A stretch of 64,000 nt of DNA from Luteibacter aegosomatis (GTDB lineage: Bacteria; Pseudomonadota; Gammaproteobacteria; Xanthomonadales; Rhodanobacteraceae): contig NZ_CP095740.1 of NCBI RefSeq assembly GCF_023078455.1, positions 1,042,001 to 1,106,000 on the forward strand. The letters are read 5' to 3'. Shown one piece after another: positions 1 through 9,718 of this stretch. The notes below the pieces were generated by a model that worked only from the letters and a program-made list of their open reading frames with translations, ran no database searches and was not told the origin of the DNA. The translations under genes and the position numbers were made by a program. Position 1 is the first letter of the stretch. Each line of letters opens with the position of its first letter.

Positions 1-956
1 GTTCGCTCGGCGTGCGCACCGCCCTGGCGGGCAATATCGGCCTGCCGATGCTCGAACTCGACGGTGAAACGGCGGACCTGTGGGTGATCGAGCTGTCGAG
101 CTTCCAGACCGCGGAGGCGTCGGGCGTCGATCTCGGCGTCGTCACCAGTCTCTACGAAGAACACCTCGACTGGCATGGATCGCGCGAGCGCTACGTCGAC
201 GACAAGCTCAAGCTGTTGGCGGCGTCCGCACGCGTGCTCATCAACGCGGCGCAGCCGGTATTGCGGGAGCGGGCCGCCGGCCATCCCGGCCTGAACACCT
301 TCGGCGATACCGCGGGATGGCATGTGGCCGACGGCTGGATCCGCCGTGGTAACGACAACGTGGTGCACGCCTCGGCGGTGTCCGCGCCGGGCCTGCACAA
401 CGCGGTCAACGCCTGCGCGGCGCTGGCCGCGCTGGAACTCATGGGATTCGACGCGCGCCGCGCCGCGCCTGCCGTCGCCACCTTCGTGCCGCTGCCGCAT
501 CGCCTGCAACCGCTGGGCGAACGCGACGGCCTGCACTGGATCAACGACTCGATCAGCACCACGCCGCTGGCGAGCCTCGCCGCGCTGGAAAGCGTGGGTG
601 GCCGGCGCGTGGCGTTGATCGTCGGCGGACACGATCGCGGGCTGGACTGGACGCCGTTCGTCGACGCCATGCGCGCGCATGCGCCGGTGGCGATCGTGTG
701 CCAGGGGAAGAGCGGGCCGCGCATCGCCGATGCGCTGGAAGCCGCGGGTGTCGCGAACGTCCGTCGCGCGCTGGATCTGGCGGCCGCCGTCGGCGCGGCA
801 CGTCATGCGCTGGACGGCGAGGGCGTGGTGCTGCTCTCGCCCGGGGCGCCGAGTTTCGACCAGTTCAAGGATTACGCGGAGCGCGGGAAGCGGTTTGCGG
901 AGCTGGCGGGGTTCGAGGCCGGGGCCGCTTCGATTCAGGGTCTCGGTATCGCCTGA
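1..956 (+). CDS. murD2: MurD2-like UDP-MurNAc-L-Ala--glutamate ligase (5' end missing)
   Basis: Mur-family ATP-dependent ligase that adds glutamate to UDP-MurNAc-L-Ala in the cytoplasm. The reading frame is open from the first base, so the N-terminus and ATP-binding loop lie outside the window. The visible part starts with a TALAGNIG stretch and has the central-domain motif ELSSFQ. Two segments differ from ordinary MurD: SLYEEHLDWHG where MurD has a SPDHLDRH-like motif, and NDSISTTP where MurD has NDSKATN. From memory these are features of the Xanthomonadales MurD2, which adds L-Glu that the epimerase MurL then converts to D-Glu. murL is not visible and may lie just upstream. The gene is convergent with the flagellar pair that follows. 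Ordinary MurD is the alternative; the Mur ligase family itself is secure. Confidence 0.85.
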   Translation, partial: SLGVRTALAGNIGLPMLELDGETADLWVIELSSFQTAEASGVDLGVVTSLYEEHLDWHGSRERYVDDKLKLLAASARVLINAAQPVLRERAAGHPGLNTFGDTAGWHVADGWIRRGNDNVVHASAVSAPGLHNAVNACAALAALELMGFDARRAAPAVATFVPLPHRLQPLGERDGLHWINDSISTTPLASLAALESVGGRRVALIVGGHDRGLDWTPFVDAMRAHAPVAIVCQGKSGPRIADALEAAGVANVRRALDLAAAVGAARHALDGEGVVLLSPGAPSFDQFKDYAERGKRFAELAGFEAGAASIQGLGIA

Positions 957-972
957 TCCGTATCGCCTATCC

Positions 973-1050
973 CATCGCGGACAGGGGCCGCTCCCACCCT
1001 TCGGTAGCGACCTTCCTACCGGAGGGTGGGAGCGGACCCTGTCCGCGATG
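973..1050. repeat. Long inverted repeat, REP-like, between convergent genes
   Basis: Two 35-nt arms (973-1007 and 1016-1050) pair over 33 positions around an 8-nt loop. The core reads GGACAGGG..CCGCTCCCACC. The right arm recurs as the left arm of the element at 47101-47178, so this is a dispersed family. It lies between the convergent ends of murD2 and the FlhB-like gene and could act as a bidirectional terminator or mRNA 3'-end stabiliser. There is no T-tract. Confidence 0.85.
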
Positions 1051-1065
1051 GAGAGGCTGACGGAG

Positions 1066-1329
1066 TCAGTCGTTCGCCGCGGCCAGCAAGGTGCCGACGA
1101 CGGCCGCCAAGGCGGCATAAAGCTCAGGCGGCACGTCGTCGCGCAGACGCACCGCAGCGAGCAAGGTGGCGATCTGCGGATCCAGGTGCGGCGCCAGGCC
1201 GAGCGCGCGCGCCCGCTCGAGCATCGACGCCACGCCCGCGGCGTCGATGCGCTGCGTGGCCCCGTTGCCGGTCGGCGAAGCCAGGCGCAACGTGACGCTG
1301 CGACGTGGCGAAGGAAGCGATTGCGTCAT
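1066..1329 (-). CDS. FlhB C-terminal-domain-like small protein
   Basis: 87-residue protein resembling only the last part of the cytoplasmic domain of FlhB/EscU, the substrate-specificity switch of flagellar and type III export. The recognisable segment is residues 38-83, with the signature DDVPPELYAAL. There are no membrane segments and no NPTH autocleavage motif, so it cannot be a normal export gate; it may interact with the export machinery or with a FliK-like ruler. Its ATG overlaps the stop of the upstream FliK-like gene (ATGA), so the two are almost certainly translated together. The exact function of such free-standing FlhB-like domains is not established. Confidence 0.75.
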   Translation of the reverse strand: MTQSLPSPRRSVTLRLASPTGNGATQRIDAAGVASMLERARALGLAPHLDPQIATLLAAVRLRDDVPPELYAALAAVVGTLLAAAND

Positions 1330-2483
1330 GCGCGCGCCTCGAGCAACACGGCGCTATAGGCGCCGGAGGAAACCGGCATGCCGTGGGTGCACGAGAACTG
1401 GTCGAGCTGCAGCCCGCTCTTTTCGAGCTGGCGGCGCAACGACACGAACGAGGTTTCCAGGCGCGACACCGTCTCCATGTGCTGCGCCCAAAGACGTACC
1501 GACACGCGAGGCACGCGGAGATGGATCTCGCCCTGCACGGCACCGAGCGTCGGCGGGTCGATGGCGAAACCCACCGTCCAGCCGCCTTCGGATTCGCCGG
1601 CCGCGGGCTTGCCTTCCTCGATGCGCAACTGGAGCACGTCGTAGCCGCCGCGAACGCCGGCCAGCGGAATCTCCACCATCCACAGGCCGGGTTGCGGCTG
1701 GGACTCGAGCTGGCCGATCTCCACGCGGGCGACCGCCGCGCGCACGTCCGTGCGCAACTGGTTCACCAGCGATTCGACGTCCTCGTCGGCGAGCGGCAGC
1801 TCGACGGCACGCGGCTGCGCCACGAGCGCGCGCTGCGCCAGGGGCGGCGGCGTATCGGTGGCCGGCCGGTCCGGCACGCCACCGGGGCGGGACGGCGGCA
1901 CGTCGGCGAGGGCGCGGCGAAGGAAGAGCAGGGCGGCCTTGAAATCGTCCGCGGCGGGCGTGGGTTCGTCCGCCTGGGCGAGGTTCGCCTCCAGGAAGCT
2001 GCCGCTCTTGGCGATGGCTTCCTTCATGCCCATGGGCGACGCGACGTCGTCGGGTTTGTTGATCGTGGCTTCCAGCGTGGCCAGTGCCGCGCGCAACGGC
2101 GCGGGCAGGGCGCGGGCCATGGGCCGGCGGGCCAGTGCGGCCAGGGTGCCGAGCAGGGAGGCGTAGCCGTTCTGCTGGGGCAGCCGCTCGCGCAGGCCCT
2201 GCATGGCCACCTGCTCGTCGACGGGTCCGGCCAGCACCTCGAGCTGGGGCTGCGTACCCTGGGTGAGCACGCGTACCTGGAACTGCTGCGGCAGCTGGGA
2301 CCCCGTCGCGTCGGCCTCGACGGCGAGGCCGCCGATGTCCAGCAGCAGCTTGCCGACCTCGGTCTGCCCCATCACCCGTGCCGACAGCAGCGTGCCCACG
2401 CGCCACGCGTCGACGGCGGCCGTGGTGCCCGCGGCCGCGCCGGCCCATAGCTGGGCAGCGAAACTGGTCGGCAGGATGTTCAA
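1326..2483 (-). CDS. FliK-like flagellar hook-length control protein
   Basis: 385 residues. The C-terminal third (about 245-345) matches the Flg_hook domain of FliK: alternating beta segments such as GGYDVLQLRIEEG and VQGEIHLRVPRVSVRLWAQ, then a helix. FliK measures hook length and triggers the FlhB export switch. The N-terminal part is low-complexity Ala/Arg-rich and has no repeats that I recognise. The start is TTG at 2483, preceded by GGAGG with a 9-nt spacer; no ATG in this frame fits better. It forms a two-gene operon with the FlhB-C-like gene and has a good sigma-28-type promoter at 2543-2569. It lies away from other structural flagellar genes, so it may be a second FliK-type protein. 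Confidence 0.75.
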   Translation of the reverse strand: MNILPTSFAAQLWAGAAAGTTAAVDAWRVGTLLSARVMGQTEVGKLLLDIGGLAVEADATGSQLPQQFQVRVLTQGTQPQLEVLAGPVDEQVAMQGLRERLPQQNGYASLLGTLAALARRPMARALPAPLRAALATLEATINKPDDVASPMGMKEAIAKSGSFLEANLAQADEPTPAADDFKAALLFLRRALADVPPSRPGGVPDRPATDTPPPLAQRALVAQPRAVELPLADEDVESLVNQLRTDVRAAVARVEIGQLESQPQPGLWMVEIPLAGVRGGYDVLQLRIEEGKPAAGESEGGWTVGFAIDPPTLGAVQGEIHLRVPRVSVRLWAQHMETVSRLETSFVSLRRQLEKSGLQLDQFSCTHGMPVSSGAYSAVLLEARA

Positions 2484-2542
2484 GGGACAGGTCCTCCAAG
2501 GGCCTGGGCGAAACCCACATGGTTTCGCGCCTGTGGCATAGA

Positions 2543-2569
2543 GGATCGGCTGGGACCGCAGGAACTTTA
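2543..2569 (-). promoter_or_regulatory. Sigma-28 (FliA)-type promoter for the FliK-like/FlhB-like pair
   Basis: Read on the minus strand, TAAAGTTC (2569-2562) and GCCGATCC (2550-2543) are separated by exactly 11 nt. The consensus is TAAAGTTT-N11-GCCGATAA, so 13 of 16 positions match. Transcription would start about 50 nt upstream of the TTG start codon. Confidence 0.75.
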
Positions 2570-2574
2570 GGTGG

Positions 2575-3865
<1,291 letters not shown>

Positions 3866-4007
3866 CGGGCCTTGCGGGCGTTCGCGATCGCCCCCAAAGC
3901 CCTGGTGGGACGCGGTTCATAACCGCCGGGGTGCGTGGCATAATCCACGATCTTTTTCCGTGAACGGCCTTTTTTTCTTGGTCGTTCCATGACTTGCGAG
4001 AAATCTG

Positions 4008-4355
4008 ATGAGCCTCACGACGATTGCCACCCTTGCGCTGCAAGCCGCCCCCGCCGCCGGTGGCGCCCAGGGCGGTGCCCTCGGCCTGTCGCCCCTGATC
4101 ATGATGGCGGTGCTGTTCGGCATCTTCTATTTCATGATGATCCGTCCGCAGATGAAGCGTCAGAAGGAGCACCGCGCGCTGCTCTCGGCGCTGGCCAAGG
4201 GCGACGAGGTGGTGATGAGCGGTGGCCTAGCCGGCCGCATCGAAGACGTGGGCGAGTCGTTCGTGCGCGTCGAGATCGCCCCGGGCACCGTCGTGCAGGT
4301 GCAGAAGGGCGCGATCACCCAGGTGCTGCCCAAGGGCAGCCTGAAGAAGTCGTAA
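4008..4355 (+). CDS. yajC: Sec translocon accessory protein YajC
   Basis: 115-residue inner-membrane protein of the SecDF-YajC complex, which helps the SecYEG channel release exported proteins. One N-terminal membrane segment (about 27-47, LSPLIMMAVLFGIFYFMM) is followed directly by the family signature IRPQMKRQKEH and a small cytoplasmic domain with the GDEVVMSGGLAGRIEDVG loop. It lies 142 nt after tgt. That gap includes CATAAT near 3941, a possible -10 element, so yajC may have its own promoter as well as read-through. Confidence 0.96.
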   Translation: MSLTTIATLALQAAPAAGGAQGGALGLSPLIMMAVLFGIFYFMMIRPQMKRQKEHRALLSALAKGDEVVMSGGLAGRIEDVGESFVRVEIAPGTVVQVQKGAITQVLPKGSLKKS

Positions 4356-4360
4356 GCACC

Positions 4361-4405
4361 TCCTACAACCGCGTCTGCCGCGGCCGTCGCACGGCCGCTC
4401 CCACG
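4361..4405. repeat. Short REP-like element between yajC and secD
   Basis: The yajC-secD gap holds CGGCCG-TCGCA-CGGCCG (4381-4397) followed by CTCCCAC, with TCCTACAA at its left edge. On the minus strand this reads like a GTGGGAGCGGCCG-type REP sequence. It shares the GCTCCCAC core with the larger elements at 973 and 47101 but not their arms. It could modulate the yajC/secD message ratio. Confidence 0.45.
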
Positions 4406-4418
4406 GAATGCCATACAC

Positions 4419-6293
4419 ATGAGTGATTTTCCACGCTGGAAATACGCGCTTGTCGTGATCGTGCTGCTGTTCGGCATCGTCTACGCCCTGCCGAACGTCT
4501 TCCCGCCGCAGCCCGCGGTGCAGATATCGGGCAATCGCGGCACCACGATCGACGCCGCGCTGAAGGGCAAGGTCGAAGGCCTGCTCGCCACGGCCAAGGT
4601 GCCCGCCTCGTCGATCCAGATCGACGACAAGGCCGGCCGCCTGCTGGCCCGCTTCGGCAACGCCGACGCACAGTCCAAGGCGTCCGACGCGCTGCGCGTC
4701 GGCCTGGGCGACAACTACACGGTGGCGCTGAACCAGGCCTCGACCGTGCCGGCCTGGCTGCAGTCGCTCGGCGCCAACTCGATGCCGCTCGGCCTCGACC
4801 TGCAGGGCGGCGTGCACTTCCTGATGGAAGTCGACCAGAACGCCGTCATCGACACGCAGGAAAACCGCTACACCGACGACATCCGTTCGATGTTGCGCGA
4901 GAAGAAGGTCAACTACGATTCGGTCAACCGCAACGCACGCGGCCAGGGCGTCAACGTGGTGCTGCGCACCGACGCCGACCGCCAGCAGGCGGCGTCGCTC
5001 ATCGGCGCGGACTATCCCGAACTGCAGATCGCCGACGGTCCGTCCAGCGGCAATCGTTTCGTGCTCAACGCCACCATCAAGCCGGCGAAGCTGCGCGAAG
5101 TCTCGCAGGGCATGATCACGCAGAACCTCACCACCCTCCGTCAGCGCGTGAACGCGCTGGGCGTGTCCGAGCCGCTCATCCAGCAGCAGGGCACCAGCCA
5201 GATCGTGGTCGAACTGGCCGGCGTGCAGGACACCGCCGAGGCCAAGAAGATCATCGGTGCCGTGGCGTCGCTGCAGTACCGTGCCGGCCTCTACACGCCG
5301 CAGCAGGCGCTGGACGCCGCGCGCACGAAGAACGTGCCGCCGGACGCCAAGCTCTACTTCGGTCGTGACGGTCGCCCGTACCTGCTCAGCAAGTCGGTGA
5401 TCGCCACCGGCGACGAACTGGTCGACGCGCAGTCCGGCCGCGATCCGCAGAACGGCACGCCGATGGTGAGCGTCACGCTCAACAGCTCCGGCGCGCGCAA
5501 GATGCAGGAATTCACCAACAACAACGTCGGCAAGCCGATGGCGGTGCTCTACACCACGCGCACCACCGAAACCAAGATGGTCGACGGCAAGGAAGTGAAG
5601 ACGCCGAAGATCGTCGAGGAAGTGATCAACTACGCCAACATCAGCAGTCCGTTCGGCAAGAAGTTCCAGACCAACGGCCTGCCGTCCGATGCCGAGGCCT
5701 CCGAGCTCGCCCTGCTGCTTCGCGGCGGTTCGTTCGCGGTGCCCATCGACATCGTCGGCGAAAGCGTCATCGGTCCCAGCCTCGGCGCCGACAACATCGA
5801 CAAGGGTTTCAAGGCGGTGATGCTCGGCCTGGGCCTCGTGCTCGTGGCCGCGGCCATCTACTACAAGCTCTTCGGCCTCGTGGCCGACATCGCGCTGTTC
5901 TTCAACCTCGTGCTGCTCGTGGCCGTGATGTCGATGATCCACGTCACGCTGACCATGCCGGGCATCGCGGGTATCGTGCTTACGCTGGGCATGGCTATCG
6001 ACGCCAACGTGCTCATCTGCGAACGCATCCGTGAAGAACTGCGCAACGGCTCGTCGCCCCTGGCGTCGATCCGCACCGGTTACGACAAGGCCTGGGCCAC
6101 CATTCTCGACGCCAACGTCACCCACCTGCTCGCGGCGCTCGGGCTCATGACCATGGGCTCGGGCCCGATCAAGGGCTTCGGCGTCACGCTTTTCATCGGT
6201 ATCCTCACCTCGATGTTCACGTCGGTGACGGTGACCCATGCCATCACGGCGCTGATCCACGGCGGCCGCAAGCTCAAGACCCTGTCGGTCTGA
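4419..6293 (+). CDS. secD: Protein translocase subunit SecD
   Basis: 624 residues. SecD works with SecF as a proton-driven subunit that completes export of preproteins after SecA/SecYEG. One N-terminal membrane segment (about 9-24) is followed by a large periplasmic P1 region, including LGLDLQGGVHFLMEVD, and by five C-terminal membrane segments from about residue 460. Family motifs include LTLGMAIDANVLICERIREEL and the GFGVTLFIGILTSMFTS terminal helix. It is followed 13 nt later by secF. No strong ribosome-binding site is visible; the REP-like element lies just upstream of the ATG. Confidence 0.98.
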   Translation: MSDFPRWKYALVVIVLLFGIVYALPNVFPPQPAVQISGNRGTTIDAALKGKVEGLLATAKVPASSIQIDDKAGRLLARFGNADAQSKASDALRVGLGDNYTVALNQASTVPAWLQSLGANSMPLGLDLQGGVHFLMEVDQNAVIDTQENRYTDDIRSMLREKKVNYDSVNRNARGQGVNVVLRTDADRQQAASLIGADYPELQIADGPSSGNRFVLNATIKPAKLREVSQGMITQNLTTLRQRVNALGVSEPLIQQQGTSQIVVELAGVQDTAEAKKIIGAVASLQYRAGLYTPQQALDAARTKNVPPDAKLYFGRDGRPYLLSKSVIATGDELVDAQSGRDPQNGTPMVSVTLNSSGARKMQEFTNNNVGKPMAVLYTTRTTETKMVDGKEVKTPKIVEEVINYANISSPFGKKFQTNGLPSDAEASELALLLRGGSFAVPIDIVGESVIGPSLGADNIDKGFKAVMLGLGLVLVAAAIYYKLFGLVADIALFFNLVLLVAVMSMIHVTLTMPGIAGIVLTLGMAIDANVLICERIREELRNGSSPLASIRTGYDKAWATILDANVTHLLAALGLMTMGSGPIKGFGVTLFIGILTSMFTSVTVTHAITALIHGGRKLKTLSV

Positions 6294-6306
6294 CGGGAGG
6301 GACGCC

Positions 6307-7272
6307 ATGGAAATCTTCAACCACAACGCCAATTTCAACTTCCTCGGCCTGCGTCGCTTCAGCATCGGCCTCGCCGCGCTGCTGATCGTCGCTTCGGTGG
6401 CACTGATCGGGGCCAAGGGCTTCAATTACGGCCAGGACTTCCTCGGCGGCGTGTCCGTCTCGGTGGCCTTCCAGAATCCGGTCGATACCAACGACGTGCG
6501 CGACGCCCTGGAAAAGAGCGGCGTCGAAAACCCGCTGGTGCAGGCCGTGGGCGGTAGCCGCGAGGTGGCCGTGCGCCTGCTGCCGAAGGACGACGCGAAG
6601 AACGGTGGCGCGGCCACCGGCGACGAGGCCGCCTCGCGCGTGGCCAAGGACGTCGTCAAGGCGATCCAGGCCGTTCGTCCCGATGCGTCCATGAAGAGCT
6701 ACTCCTTCGTCGGCCCGCAGGTGGGCGAGGAGCTGCGCAGCGACGGCATCGTCGCGGTGATCTTCGTCATCGTCGGCATCATGGGCTACCTGTGGATCCG
6801 CTTCGAGAAGCGCTTCGCCATCGCCGCGCTGCTCACCGAAATCCACGACGTGCTCGTCACCCTGGGTATTTTCGCGCTCACCCAGCGCGAGTTCGACCTC
6901 ACCGTGCTCGCCTCGGTGCTGGCGGTGGTCGGCTACTCGATCAACGACAAGGTGGTGGTGTTCGACCGCGTGCGCGAACTGTTCCGTTCCAGCCGCAACG
7001 CCACGCCGGAGGAAGTGCTCAACCGCTCGATCAACAGCACGCTGTCGCGAACCATCATCACCTCGCTGTTCACGGGCATCACGATGGCCGCGCTCTACTT
7101 CATCGGCGGCCCGGTGGTGCACAACTTCGCCATCACGATGCTCATCGGCATCCTGGTCGGTACGTTGTCCTCGATCTTCGTCGCCAGCCCGATCCTCCTG
7201 TGGCTGGGCGTGTCCAAGCAGGATCTGATGCCTCGGACGAAGGAAGATCCCGAGCTGGCACGGCGTCCGTAA
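6307..7272 (+). CDS. secF: Protein translocase subunit SecF
   Basis: 321 residues, standard length. It is the partner of SecD. It has an N-terminal membrane helix (about 17-36), a periplasmic segment beginning GFNYGQDFLGGVSVSV, and a C-terminal bundle with VGYSINDKVVVFDRVRE and LSRTIITSLFTGITMAALYF, typical of SecF. GGGAGGGACGCC just before the ATG supplies the ribosome-binding site. It ends the transcription unit; an intrinsic terminator begins 7 nt after the stop. Confidence 0.98.
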   Translation: MEIFNHNANFNFLGLRRFSIGLAALLIVASVALIGAKGFNYGQDFLGGVSVSVAFQNPVDTNDVRDALEKSGVENPLVQAVGGSREVAVRLLPKDDAKNGGAATGDEAASRVAKDVVKAIQAVRPDASMKSYSFVGPQVGEELRSDGIVAVIFVIVGIMGYLWIRFEKRFAIAALLTEIHDVLVTLGIFALTQREFDLTVLASVLAVVGYSINDKVVVFDRVRELFRSSRNATPEEVLNRSINSTLSRTIITSLFTGITMAALYFIGGPVVHNFAITMLIGILVGTLSSIFVASPILLWLGVSKQDLMPRTKEDPELARRP

Positions 7273-7279
7273 GTCGCGA

Positions 7280-7305
7280 AAACCCGCCGAGAGGCGGGTT
7301 TTTCG
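7280..7305 (+). terminator. Rho-independent terminator after secF
   Basis: AACCCGCC-GAGA-GGCGGGTT with a run of five T immediately downstream, starting a few bases after the secF stop. It is a textbook intrinsic terminator for the tgt-yajC-secDF unit. Confidence 0.9.
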
Positions 7306-7403
7306 TATGAGGCGAGTCGCGCCGATCGGGCGCTGTCGCGGCTCGAGCAAGCGAAGGCCACCTGCGCAGGCCCTCGGGCCAACCCGTACAATCATCCGGT
7401 AAA

Positions 7404-7429
7404 AAGAAACCCGCCGAAGCGGGTTTCTT
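7404..7429 (-). terminator. Rho-independent terminator for the small membrane-protein gene
   Basis: GAAACCCGC-CGAA-GCGGGTTTC is flanked on the minus strand by a T-rich tail (TTCTTTTT). It sits 27 nt beyond the stop of the minus-strand gene at 7456. It shares its stem sequence with the secF terminator and could work in both directions. Confidence 0.8.
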
Positions 7430-7455
7430 CTGGTGTCACACCCCGTCCGTGAGGA

Positions 7456-7695
7456 TCAGTAGTCGTCGCCGTCCTCGGTGGCGCCCTCTGCGTCGTTGGC
7501 CAAGGTGACCACGACGTAGGCGGAGCCCACGAAAGACGCGCACAGCCAAGCGTAAGCTATCTGGATGGCGGTGCGCGGGATGGCGGCGGCCACACGCGGC
7601 GCGAGGGCGAGGCCGACGATGCCCGCAACGGCGAGCACGGTGGCCACGGCCCACGCCAGGCGCCTGGATGGCGACTCGGTGGTGGCGACGTTCAT
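7456..7695 (-). CDS. Small two-helix membrane protein, unknown
   Basis: 79 residues. Two hydrophobic segments (about 14-36, AVATVLAVAGIVGLALAP, and about 43-65, IQIAYAWLCASFVGSAYVVV) are joined by a short loop; the C-terminus is acidic (EGATEDGDDY). I recognise no family. The ATG at 7695 gives a sensible topology; a longer frame to 7737 adds only a polar extension. The terminator directly downstream and divergence from the 7903 gene support it as a real gene. Confidence 0.6.
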   Translation of the reverse strand: MNVATTESPSRRLAWAVATVLAVAGIVGLALAPRVAAAIPRTAIQIAYAWLCASFVGSAYVVVTLANDAEGATEDGDDY

Positions 7696-7902
7696 GGTGT
7701 GTTCTTTGCCCCTGTTTTCTGCCCTATGTCGCGACACCGTGAATATGGCGTGATGTCGCTTGGTGTACGAAATACCCTACAAGAACCTGCTGGGCAAGTG
7801 CCCAAATGCTGAACGAATTCCTTGACGTAATAAGGGCTTCCGTGCAAAGCACTTTCCAAGTTCAAGACCTGGCTCGTTTTTTTCTTTCGAAGGGCGCTTT
7901 TG

Positions 7903-8175
7903 ATGGCTGAAAGATCTTTCCCCGGTTTCACACTCCGCAGCGGCGCGACACGTGAAGGCTCCCGCTACACGGCCCTGGTGGCTTCGCATCCGGACGACGG
8001 CAGCTTCCCGAGCTACTTCGCCGTGTACGAGAACCGAAGCTTCCGCAGCGAGGAAGATGCGGCGGCGGCAGCCGAAAAGGCCCTTGGGCTGGTGGTGGGC
8101 GTCGAAGAAGACGGTACCCCCGCGTTTGCCGAGGGTGAGACGGGTTTCGACGACGACCGCGCCGCCGACGAATGA
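7903..8175 (+). CDS. Small acidic soluble protein, unknown
   Basis: 90 residues starting at ATG 7903, with GAAGGG about ten bases upstream; a TTG one codon earlier is less likely. No signal peptide or membrane segment. The middle has an alternating pattern (SRYTALVASH, YFAVYENRSFRSEEDAAAAAEKAL) that suggests a small alpha/beta domain, and the tail is acidic. No homology is recognised. The 200-bp region upstream is more AT-rich than the surroundings and probably holds the divergent promoters of this gene and of the small membrane protein. Confidence 0.6.
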   Translation: MAERSFPGFTLRSGATREGSRYTALVASHPDDGSFPSYFAVYENRSFRSEEDAAAAAEKALGLVVGVEEDGTPAFAEGETGFDDDRAADE

Positions 8176-8317
8176 CGGCGAAGTGGTGGCGAAGGCGCCC
8201 GGCTGCCGACATGGCGACGGGGTGGAACCGCCGCCGCATACGGGAAACACCGATGTGAATCCGGCGAAGGAGGCGCCTCTGGCCCGCCCTTGGGCCAAGC
8301 CGCGCGTCGCGTGAAAA

Positions 8318-9691
8318 ATGTCGCTTGACAGCTACCCATGTCGCGGCGCGTCATACGCCCTCGGGGGCGATGACGACAGTGGGCGGCCGATGAGCGAAAG
8401 GGAAGGGCGGTACCGGCAATTCGTCGAAGCCTCGACCGATTGCATGAAGGAACTCGACCGCGACGGCGTGATCCGCTTCGTCGCCGGCATGGGTTGCCTC
8501 GCGCTGGCGCCCGAGGGTGGCGATCGCCTGATCGGCATGCCCTGGCTCGCCCTGTGGCCCGACGAGGCGAGGGACATGGTGTCCCGCGTGCTCCAAAGGG
8601 CGGCTGCCGGGGAACGGGTGGATTTCGTCAGCCCGCGACGGACGAGCCTGGGCGCCACCCGTTGGTGGGAGGTGACGGTCGCGCCCGTGGTCGCCGCGGA
8701 CGCCCTGGATCATTTCATCGTCATCAGTCGCGACGTGACCGAGCGGGTCGAACTGCAGGTCGCGCTCGAGTCGATCAACGAATTGCTGCAGGAGCGCCTG
8801 AACGAATCGGTGGCGCGTTCCGCGAACGCGTCCACGCGCTACGGCACCCTGCTCGAAAGGCTCGAAGACGAACACGGCGCGCGCCGCGAGGCGGAACGCC
8901 GCGTCGACGGACTGGCCGGCCAGCTGGACATGGCCAACCGGGCCCTCGCGCTGGCCGAGGCCGCCACGCACCAGGCGCAGAAACAACATGCCATCGGCCA
9001 ACTGGTCAGCGGTATCGCGCACGACTTCAACAACATGCTGCAGACGGTGATCGTCAGCCTGTCGGGACTCCAGGACGCGGCTGACGAACTCACTCCCCAC
9101 CAGCGCCGCATGCTCAACTACGCCGTCGAAGGGACGCGCCATGCGACCGCGCTCACCCGCCGGCTGCTGGCGTTCGCCCGGAGCCAGCCCGAGCGGGCCG
9201 AGCCCATGGACCTGGGCGAGGTGGTGGCGAACTTCGTGGACTTTGCCCGGCACGCCATGAGCGGGCGCGTGGGCATCGAAGTGTTCCGCCAGCCCGGCGA
9301 CCTGCCGGTCTGGGTCGATCGCCACCACCTGGAACAGGCCCTGATGAACGTCTGCCTCAATGCGCGCGACGCGATGGAGGGCCATGGCGAGATCGTGATC
9401 GAGGTGGGCGAGCGCCCCATGGGCGGAATGCGGGAAAGCGTGCGCAACGACCAGGCCGCCGCACAGGTGTTCGTGACCGTTGCCGACCATGGCGGCGGCA
9501 TGGCCGAGGAAGTGCGCGACCGCCTTTTCGAGCCGTACTTCACCACGAAGGAAGGTGGCTCGGGCCTGGGCCTCGCGCAGGTGTACGGCATGGTGGCGCA
9601 GGCGGGCGGCGGGGTGGAAATCGAGAGCGAATCCGGCATCGGTACGAAGGTGCGCCTGGTGTTCCCCCGGTATGCCGGTCCGCTCGACTAG
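8318..9691 (+). CDS. Cytosolic PAS sensor histidine kinase
   Basis: 457 residues from ATG 8318; an alternative ATG at 8390 (433 residues, MSEREGRY) is equally credible because neither has a strong ribosome-binding site. Domain order from the 8318 start: PAS (about 27-145, ending ISRDVTERVELQ), a coiled coil (about 150-220), HisKA with the phospho-acceptor in SGIAHDFNNML (H235), and HATPase with NVCLNARDAM and GSGLGLAQVYGMV. No membrane segment, so the signal is intracellular. No receiver domain and no adjacent response regulator, so it is an orphan. It lies just upstream of motAB, and a link to motility is possible but not shown. Confidence 0.88.
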   Translation: MSLDSYPCRGASYALGGDDDSGRPMSEREGRYRQFVEASTDCMKELDRDGVIRFVAGMGCLALAPEGGDRLIGMPWLALWPDEARDMVSRVLQRAAAGERVDFVSPRRTSLGATRWWEVTVAPVVAADALDHFIVISRDVTERVELQVALESINELLQERLNESVARSANASTRYGTLLERLEDEHGARREAERRVDGLAGQLDMANRALALAEAATHQAQKQHAIGQLVSGIAHDFNNMLQTVIVSLSGLQDAADELTPHQRRMLNYAVEGTRHATALTRRLLAFARSQPERAEPMDLGEVVANFVDFARHAMSGRVGIEVFRQPGDLPVWVDRHHLEQALMNVCLNARDAMEGHGEIVIEVGERPMGGMRESVRNDQAAAQVFVTVADHGGGMAEEVRDRLFEPYFTTKEGGSGLGLAQVYGMVAQAGGGVEIESESGIGTKVRLVFPRYAGPLD

Positions 9692-9718
9692 TTTTGCCAA
9701 ATAACGCGATGGATTTCC

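Noticed and set aside
4227..6425. A 732-residue open frame on the minus strand across secD
   Set aside because: It is antisense to an unmistakable secD, with Arg/His/Glu-rich low-complexity translation and no domain. High GC content makes such frames common.
7310..7400. Possible small RNA or tRNA between the two terminators
   Set aside because: No cloverleaf, no CCA end, no promoter; the sequence appears to be plain spacer.
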